NCBI GenBank assembly: GCA_028554795.2
Contig: CM068824.1
Coordinates: 159,767,630-159,831,629, forward strand
Direction: 5' to 3'
Origin: Sinohyriopsis cumingii
Lineage: Eukaryota; Mollusca; Bivalvia; Unionida; Unionidae
Length of the DNA stretch: 64,000 bases
Every line of letters begins with the position of its first letter. The first letter of the stretch is position 1. The translations under genes were made by a program, and so were the position numbers. The notes under the pieces are model-generated. The model saw only the letters and a program-made list of their open reading frames with translations. It searched no databases and had not been told where the DNA came from. Of the stretch, positions 56,101-64,000 are shown in pieces.

Positions 56101-57924
56101 TATACATTAAAATAAATCACAAATAGCTAAGCTAAACAATAATAACAGGTAAATAGCCAAGTGGTCAAAGCGAAGGGAAACAAAGGCAATCAAACCACCT
56201 CCCTCGAAGAAAACATCTCACGGCGAACATGGCAGTATCAAAAGGACGAGAAGACCAAAACAGAAACGGACACGGGATAAGGCAGAAAGAGCTGAAATAA
56301 AGAAGAGCAGGAAAAGGCACAGAATGAAGTTAAACGTCCTAAGGCAGTAAAAGAAGAAAGAACAGGACACTTGCAGACCTTGGGGAATGAAGGCAGAAAC
56401 AATGAAAAGAGTATGCCTCAAATAATCAAACCACCCCCACCCCCCAGTATGAAAAGAATTGCCTTCCCGAAATCAAACAAAAGAAATAAGGCCACCCCCC
56501 CCACATCTACTTATAAGTGTGAATGAGAAAGTGAGCGTGAATGTGTGTTGTCGGGATATGTGGGAAAAGCAGAAAAACGAACAAAAATGTCTATAGCCAT
56601 CACACAAATATAGCATACACACTCCCTACCCACCTTTTTTTTCTTTTCTTTTCTTTTTTTTTTCTTTTTTACAAACAAATTTTACCACATAGGGCTTTCA
56701 TTCTGACCCACGAAAGCCCTCTTTTGACCAACAACTTACTGGCCCTGAAACACACTGATTGGTTTAAAGCCACACGTACGAAATACTTAACCAAATTGAG
56801 ATCTCCAAAACAAAATAAAGGGCTACTAAAAGCCTACTAGATGTGAAAATATTTTCGGAAAATTCAAGTACGCAAAGTACACAAAATTTAATAGACCTTA
56901 CAAAAGATAGGAAAATTCACAACTCAGGAATATCTGAAGCGTATGTGACAATCACATGTTTGGCAAGATAGTACAGGAATAGCCCAATAAATACAGGGAA
57001 CTGGGCATTGATTGCAACGAAAATTTAATAATACTGCTGCTGGTGTGCTTCGGTTACTGCCTGAAATGAGAGAGGAAGGAGATGCAGGATGCAGAAACAG
57101 ACCACCAACGGAGTACAACGATGGAGAAGGTTGCAGCGACGAGAGCCTGGGCGGGACCTTTTGGGGCACCTGGGCTTCGGCTTGCTTGCTTGGGGGCATT
57201 GTATAAGTTAATCGCTAAATTCAAAAAGTACACAAACGTGTACAAACTAAACAGTCGCACATACCGAAAGGTGCACGTGACTTTAATCCAATGAATGAAT
57301 GAAATGTGTGCTAGAGGGTAGGGTTAGCAGTTATACTCCCAATTATGTTTGTGATGAGCAAAAGCAGCTGCACAAATTTGAGCTTTTAGTTTGGTTCTGG
57401 TAGGGTCAAAGGATGCAGGTACATTTTACATTCATTTTTTACTAGAAATAGCTATTTTCAATATTTTTCTGTGACAAGGCAACTAAAAGAATCAGTATGT
57501 GCCTTATGCATGAATAAAGTTCACTAGTACTATAACAAATTAGCATACTTTTCATCACCCCTCTACCATCAAGATTTTTTTATATTTACCTCTGTAGCAG
57601 ACACAAATAAAAGTCGGCAGCTCATTTGCAGACTAAGTTACGCATATGATCTCCAATGCTCATCTAACTGTGACAGGCAGTCACCAACAAGCCAACCTAT
57701 TTCCATGCCTAACTCAAAGTAAATCTGAACCACATTATAGATTTAGCTTATGTGTAAATTTATAAATGCTAGGCTTGTGATAATTAGGTTCATGCCTTCT
57801 ACCTTAAAAATTAGAGGGATGTCAAAATACGAAACTATCCAGTGAGACCTATGATGTTAATTTTAATCCCTATGGGATTTGTGACATAAAAAACCCAAAT
57901 GCTTTATGTATTAAAAGGTAACTA
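56101..57924. other. Unassigned stretch after the LINE
   Basis: 56101-56850 keeps the A/C-rich composition of the LINE strand and may be more of it or of a related element. A T/C-rich run lies at 56634-56668. About 57040-57200 is clearly GC-richer than its surroundings and open in several frames, but no family is recognisable. 57300-57924 shows nothing. Confidence 0.35.
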
Positions 57925-58095
57925 ATGGGGGCAGGATCTGCAGTGAATCAATGGTTAGTATGCTAGACTCCTGATAAAAATGTTTGTGTTAAAATCCTGT
58001 TATCAAGTCAACCAGGTTACCTACTGCAATGTACCCTTGCCTTACTCCAATTCCCTCAGTACTCAGTAAACAACTAGTGTTGCTGTACATAACAA
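57925..58095 (+). repeat. tRNA-derived SINE (family A), diverged copy
   Basis: A head with GGATCTGCAGTGAATCAATG and GTTAGTATGCTAGACTCC, a weak box B-like GTTAAAATCC, then the body and tail in the same order as the better copies. Strongly diverged. Confidence 0.5.
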
Positions 58096-59492
58096 AACCA
58101 GTCCATATTGATTTTACATATTTTACTAAATCCTGACAAAAATAATTCTCTAAATAAAGAATGATTAATATGTGATGGTCTCGCATGTAATCAAACTCTT
58201 CCAAGCTTTTAATGATATGAACCGATTTATCAATGTTTATCAAATTTGCATGAAAAACTATTTCTTATTTGTCATCAAATATGTTCAATGTTTTGATCAT
58301 ATAAGCATTTCTGCTACATTAGATCAAAATAATCTTTTTGTCAGAAATAGAGCCCTTATAGTATTTGCAAGGTCAACCAATCAGATGCAGAATTTGAGTT
58401 TAATATGAATGAATATTTTTTTTACAAAATTGCTCTTTTGCTATGTCTTGATGAGATAAATCTATTCACCAAGTCTGATGAAATTAATGAGAAATAGTTT
58501 TAAGAGCAGTAGCAAGAATGGCTAGTGAGATGTAGAACCACCACATTATATGCATAGATTTTGCTTATAGCCTCAGACATACAAGCAAATAATTAAACAA
58601 GTCAGATCTAAATTGGATCATAAACACTGTTGTGCAAATCATAAGAAACTCTGCCAATCAGATGCAAGGTCACTTCACTACCATACCTTTATCACACTCA
58701 TAATAAGCATCATTGTGAAACTTGACTCTATAAGCCCAATGGCCAAGCATGATCAAACTTGAATCAGCAGTAGTGGTTATAACCTCATGTATTTGTATGC
58801 ATCTTCACTTCTTCAATCTAGATCTCATTTATATAAGCATGTATTCTATGTTTAGTAAAAACTGCACTACATGTATAAATATTGCATGCGGTGGTAACAT
58901 ACTCAGATGAAAGATCACCTTATTATTATTAATGGTTAACACTCATCAAACTTCAAGGACAACTTAATGATTTTAGCCTATATTGTGGAAGTATGGCTTT
59001 TAGGCTGGTTAAAAAACTCAACTAATCTTATACATGATCACATGTATATACTTGGATTTTGCTCATTATTAGATTTATCCAAGATGTTGATTTAAGCCCA
59101 AAACCAAGTTTTATATAAACAAATTGATCAGAACTATGGACTCCAAAGTAGCTAATTTCTTACTGTTGAAAGACAGAAGGGGATGTGAAATAAATAACAC
59201 ACTCTGGACCATTACATAAACCCACTTAGCCTTTTGACCAGTTGAGATAAAATATCAACAATAATGTTAAATAAGATTGATAAATTATGTTTTCTCACAT
59301 TACCTCTAGCCCTTTTCAACATGGATGGTATTTTTCTTCCACATATGTCAGCTCTTAATTAGTGGCCCTTTCCCATCATGAATGTTGTAGGTGAAACTCT
59401 CAGAATTAGGCTTTTTAATTTATATCTGTAGAAGAAAAAAACTATTGGTCTGCATATATCAATGTCACCATTTCTGTATTAGATTAAAATAC

Positions 59493-59495
<3 letters not shown>
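58096..59495. other. Gene-free AT-rich stretch
   Basis: No gene or repeat recognised. Confidence 0.4.

Positions 59496-59534
<39 letters not shown>
59496..59534. repeat. (TG)n microsatellite
   Basis: About 20 TG units. Confidence 0.97.
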
Positions 59535-59537
<3 letters not shown>

Positions 59538-61060
59538 ATTTTAGAATTTAAGCAAACTTGTCTCCATGTGTTTATTTTAAAACTGATGATGATAACACAT
59601 AACAGGTTCAATGGATAAAATGTTATTTCTTACTTCTTACAACTGCTCATTATATCTGAATTTACATTCAATGTTTGTTTTAATTAACATATTTGGGATA
59701 TTGGGCAAATTATTTATTTTGTAGTTTATCATTATATCATTTACCAGTCTTTTATCATTCAAATATGTAATATAGTACCATTATACTGACTTCATATTCT
59801 ATATGATATCCCAGCAATACATATTAAGCAGATAAGTGCAAATTAAAATGTTCAGAATGTAAAATTTACTCCAAGCTCAAAGAAGATCAGCAAAAGATAA
59901 TATCCAACAAATTACCAAACAAAAAGCGAAGTTAACGCAGTTACCTTTATTATGATGTCTCCAACACCAACGGTACTGTACAGCTACGTCTTCTGAGTTT
60001 TACCGTCATCTTGTCTTTCAAACCAGAATTAATTTCTTGAGCTCTTACAAAATGAAGAAACTTTTAAATACTATAATTTAAGCAGCTTCTTTACATGCCA
60101 TCAGATAAATTATGGCACAGTGTTATGTCTGTCAGCAAAACGCAACTTCACATTTGGACGGCGCGCTGTGTGGGCATCGCCGACACAGCAACTGACATGA
60201 ATTCTCTATTAGCAGACAATGATTCGGAATAAATCCTTCGCAAATCTAACATTCTCGATTTTTCATAGTTCCACTTTTCATTGTTGCATCTGTTTGATTG
60301 TACAATTGCTAATGATGTTCAATGAATCAACTTCAATTCATCTGCTGTCTGAAATCCCGGTTCAGTTGGTATTTTCTTCCGCGCATGATGCCGTGTAAAT
60401 AAAAGATACGGTCGACATTCAAAGTGGTTTAGGTTAATTTATTATTTTTCTTTATTAAGGTCATTTGCAGAAAGTGTTTCGCTAGGGTGAGAAAAAAAAA
60501 ATATAACAAAAAGAAAACTTTCTTTTCCAACGCTAATACTGTATATATTTCAATTTGTGATTGATGCTATAAATAAAAAAAAATGATAATAAAGCATTTT
60601 AGCCCGTGGCTTCGGCACGGCACTCGTTTTTGTGGGTTTTTTAAAATGTTGTTAGTGTTGTTTTGGGGTTGTTTTTTGTGTGTGTACCACACTAAAAAAC
60701 ATACCAGGTATTAGGCCTAACGTAGGAAAAGAAATTATCCTCTATTTATTACTATTCTTACTGTCAAATGACGCAAAAGTGATCAAATTGCTATTAAGAT
60801 TTTGTTTTGTATAACACTTACCGCTCGTTTTCCTCGAGATAAAGCAGCCACTTCAAAATGATTATAAAATCTGTGACAGATGAAAAACGTGGTTTAAATA
60901 ATTCGTAATCGCCTGCCTTAAAATACTGTAGGAATTTGCTAATGTATTTCATGGCCCTCGTTTGAATAGATACCAACGATCATGTATATCGACCAAATTT
61001 TGTATATTCCTGCCCACAATCATGTATTTTGTATTAAACCGTATATTACACGAGCGCTCT
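59535..61060. other. Mostly gene-free; possible first exon or promoter region
   Basis: 60150-60190 is locally CpG-richer, and a good minus-strand donor (AATAAAG/GTAACTG) lies at 59946. This could be the first, untranslated exon of a minus-strand gene, but no coding frame supports it. The rest is AT-rich. Confidence 0.25.
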
Positions 61061-61099
61061 GTGGCAAACTCGGGGGGGGGGGGGGGTCTCTATTATACC

Positions 61100-61303
61100 C
61101 AGAGGCGTAGCTATGATATTTTGCGCCCGGGGACGAACTATAAAATTGGCGCCCCAGCCCCCTCCCCGTTTAATCACATTTTTGAATATTACCCTTGTTT
61201 ACTTATTATAATGTAACGTTGTAAGCCTCATTTTGGCGCCCCTGTACCTTGGCGCCCGGGGACATATGTACTCCCCTTCCCCCCCCCCCCAGCTACGCCT
61301 CTG
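61100..61303. mobile_element. hAT-type MITE with 8-bp target duplication
   Basis: A 204-bp non-coding element with terminal inverted repeats CAGAGGCGTAGCT and AGCTACGCCTCTG. It is flanked by the perfect 8-bp direct repeat ATTATACC (61092-61099 and 61304-61311). An 8-bp duplication with a CAGRG-type terminus is the hallmark of hAT elements. Internal subterminal inverted pieces (GCGCCCGGGGAC occurs twice) add to the signature. Confidence 0.9.
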
Positions 61304-61311
61304 ATTATACC

Positions 61312-62774
61312 TGCTGTATCAGTTGAGAAATATATTGAACAGATCAGGCCCCAATACTCTAGCTCCGAAAAACATTAAAATAATTATATGCAGAATATCG
61401 GTAGGTCTCCCTCTTGCCGAAAATGTCAGCACCATATATATTTTGCAAGTAATGTAATGGGTATAATAACACACACACACACACACACACACACTTTTGG
61501 GGGGGGGGGCAACGGACAGATGCCCCCATTTCCCAAAAAAAATAAAAAGTATTTTATATTTGTGTATTTCCCCCTCAGATGTGTTCTACGTTTTATTAAA
61601 ACAAAATTTTATATAAAAAATTTAGTTTTTAGAATTTTTGATGGGGTATTTATGTTTCCATAGTGTTATCTAAAGGGTTGTTCGTCCGAGTCTGGTTTCC
61701 CTCACCTTGCTCGAAGTTCATTCCCTTGAAATGTTTTGTAACCTTTGCTATATGTCGCCTAGGTCTCAGTGTTTGCTATATGTAATGGTGTTATATTGTG
61801 TGTATGCTATATTTTCTTTATGTTTGAGACAGCAAGTATAGATCAAATATCTTTCCCAGTTGTATTTCTTCCTTTATGATGTTATATTGTATCTTTTAAT
61901 TTGTTTTATGGTTTTCTAATTTTGACGATGGAATGGTGTACTATTTAGATTTTGTTTAAAAAAAATAATTTCCTATTTTATTATTCGAGTAATAATATGT
62001 GTCGTTCCTCATAATAGTCTTTAAAGATGTTGATAGGTAGGTTACGCTCGATCCAAGGTTCACGCTTCTTTATTCTCTATGTGTTTTTCCTGGGTCGCGT
62101 TAGGCCTCCTTTATTTAGTTTATCTGATTATGCTTTATTGAAAGATCCAAACGTATTTATGAGACCACATTATTCTATAGTGGTCAACCATGCAGTGCGG
62201 GAGAAGTTAGTAGGGTTTTAAACTAAGTGTTATACAGTATGTATTTGTGTCTTTATTTTGTCTGTTTATGTTCTACATTGGGTGTTTTCAAAGACTCATG
62301 ATGGACCTATGCACTTCACTGAGCCCTGTGACTTAGCCCCATGATGTCATCGCCATTTACTTCCCCCTTATATTTTCCCTGTATCCCTTCCTATATATGT
62401 CTTTAGAATTTTCTTTCAGAGAAAGAAGAAAAAAAATTAAATTACAAAATTCTTTTATTTTTTTCTTTCTTCCTTTCTTCCCTTTTCTCTTTTAAAAAAA
62501 AAAGTTATATGGGTTTCTTTGAAATATTTGAAATAGAATTTGAAATTTTCTTTGAAATATGGCTGTTGTGGGGTGCGAGGAGGGGGTATGGGTATGGCAT
62601 CAGCTCGCAATTGCGCTACGCGACCCTTCGGTCTGTAATACCTATTCCTCCCTCCCCCTCTCTCCCCCAATTCCAACATCAATTGCGTTATATCAACCTG
62701 ACGGTAAGTATCTATTCGTTGTAAGACGTACTGAGTTCTTGTTGTGGTTAATATTCTTATTTTTACCACGTATC
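61312..62774. other. Gene-free stretch with (CA)n and G runs
   Basis: Includes (CA)n at 61470-61495 and a G10 run at 61500-61509. 62400-62774 is probably the 3' untranslated part of the LINE fragment to the right, ending in an A/T-rich stretch on its minus strand. No gene is supported. Confidence 0.4.
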
Positions 62775-63800
62775 TTATTTAAAAATCTTTATCACCTGTC
62801 CACAGGATATCATCGTAGTTACTATATAGTCTATACATTTTAGAACGATTTTGTTTTCGTAGTCTAAATCTATGAATAAAATGTTATTTTTGTTATACTT
62901 ATATTTTTTGCAAATTTTCATTATTAACTTTATCCTATTATGTTTAGTTTTATCACATTGGACAATCGTATGTAGTTTGGTGAAGTTCGCTGTTTTACAT
63001 AAAGGGCATTTCGGCATTATCCTCAGCATACGATGTTTGATTGTTTCTTCGCCTGTTAGCCAGGTGTTGTGCAGGTATTTAAAAATTATACTTTGTGTTT
63101 TGACAGATCTTATTTTCCCCAATTTTTCCAATTTTTTGTCCAATTTACCCCCTCAGTTGTCCTGCTCTACTCTACATTTTATATTTTTGGTTACCTCCTC
63201 CCTAATCCAAGCGTGACTTTTACTTATTAAATTTTGCATAAATCTGTTTTGTCTCTATATTTTAAAATTAGTTCTCATATGTTTGCGTGGCACTTCGATT
63301 TTTTTATATTAATTTGTTATTTTTGTATATCTCTGGTCGGTTTCTCAAGGTGAAGCCGAACCAGTAGATGTACGGTGCTTCTCACGCTGTAGCCGGGTCT
63401 GAGTGCATTTTTTTTTTTAATCTATTGATTATGTTAGTTAATTATAGTAGTAGAGGGCTCGGCAACCCCAAGCCCCCTCTACTTTTGGCCCTATATAATG
63501 TCTCTTTTTTTACATGATGCATTTTATGATTCCATATATAATCTATTATTTCGTTGTCTGTTTTGTTTAAAATTGTATTATCCATATCTATGGATTTAAT
63601 TATGTAGTTAATATTTGAGTATAAATAAGTCTTGGCCACTTGGGCCCGCTCCATGATAGGTAATGGCGCCATGGCCAGATTTTCACATTTTCTCTTATTT
63701 TATTGATAATATGTTCATAATTTTCTACAGCTTCTTTTTTTTATTACCAAAGTAAACCCCTAGAGCCTTTACAGTGTCTCTCAGTAAGTGTGTGTGTGTG
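62775..63800 (-). pseudogene. 3' part of an L1/Tx1-like LINE ORF2
   Basis: Minus strand, in shifting frames: VKALGVYFG and KIRENVKIW (63790-63680, the LGV.FG...W block after the RT). Then PIMERAQVAKTYLYSNINYI and ETLYRAKSRGGLGLPSPLLL (63672-63442, the GGLGLP block). After a broken stretch come FKYLHNTW and KCPLCKTANFTKLHTIVQCD (62775-63143, the C-terminal C-x2-C...H...C motif). The order is that of L1/Tx1-type ORF2 C-termini. The window end may cut off more upstream sequence, since LINE-like residues continue weakly to about 64000. Multiple stops and shifts make it non-functional. Confidence 0.7.
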
Positions 63801-64000
63801 GGGGGGGGGCGATAATCCAGGGTGGTTGCCCCTCCAGTTAACTATTTTTAAGATTTCGTGCTTGTTGTGGTTTATTTTGGAACCCGACGCTTATAGCATT
63901 TCCCCTCTCTTATAAAGATGTTGCAATCATATGCATGTTAGAGCATTTTTTAATTCTTTTTTAGGTTTGGTATTTGTATGCCTTGTATAATCAGGGGCGG

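Noticed and set aside
59946-60030. First coding exon containing a channel-like TVGVGD segment on the minus strand
   Set aside because: A stop lies immediately upstream in that frame and no start codon is available, so only an untranslated exon remains possible.

Overview
This is an AT-rich animal nuclear sequence, most likely from a mollusc. It contains one intronless class A GPCR, many microsatellites and minisatellites, several families of decayed retrotransposons, and tRNA-derived SINEs. One SINE copy, at about 37.7-38.07 kb, carries the central block I associate with bivalve and gastropod SINEs. The mollusc call is an inference from repeat content; no diagnostic single-copy gene was recognised.

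Layout. 0-15 kb is gene-poor and full of tandem repeats: a 38-bp array at 0.1-0.65 kb, 58-bp units at 6.1 kb, about 57-bp units at 7.1 kb, a 32-bp array with inverted partner copies at 9.8-10.3 kb, and a 28-bp array at 14.1-14.5 kb. It also holds an LTR-like repeat at 10.9-11.3 kb and a decayed L1-like LINE fragment at 12.8-13.6 kb. 15.7-16.8 kb carries the GPCR on the minus strand, the only clearly intact cellular gene. 18-26 kb is a graveyard of elements: LINE fragments, mariner-type transposase relics, and a Ty3/gypsy fragment with integrase upstream of reverse transcriptase as in the Gmr1 lineage, beside LTR-like repeats in opposite orientations. 28.7-30.1 kb is a decayed Crypton-type tyrosine recombinase gene. 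30.6-30.7 kb is a long hairpin next to a TA microsatellite. 31-39.4 kb has few recognisable genes: a TTF/ZNF862-like fragment, SINEs, and several exon-like segments with good splice signals that may belong to unidentified host genes on both strands.

The most interesting block is 40.9-47.8 kb, a piece of a Polinton/adintovirus-like DNA element. It has a protein-primed family B DNA polymerase (all exonuclease and polymerase motifs visible, but broken by frameshifts and stops), an intact BIR-domain protein, a double CCHC zinc-knuckle gene, and a compact divergent pair of small genes. That pair shares a TATA/CRE/CCAAT promoter, and each gene ends in a canonical metazoan histone-type 3' stem-loop with a purine-rich downstream element. 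This suggests that the two small genes make replication-linked, non-polyadenylated mRNAs in the style of histone gene pairs, while the zinc-knuckle gene uses AATAAA. Integrase, capsid, protease and packaging ATPase genes were not found in the window, so the element is partial.

50.4-56.1 kb is a nearly full-length I-group LINE: intact ORF1 with zinc knuckles, and an ORF2 with endonuclease, reverse transcriptase, RNase H and a C-terminal Cys/His motif, carrying two stops and two frameshifts. 57-61 kb is mostly unannotated AT-rich sequence. 61.1-61.3 kb is a hAT-type MITE with a perfect 8-bp target duplication, and 62.8-63.8 kb is the 3' part of an L1/Tx1-like LINE on the minus strand.
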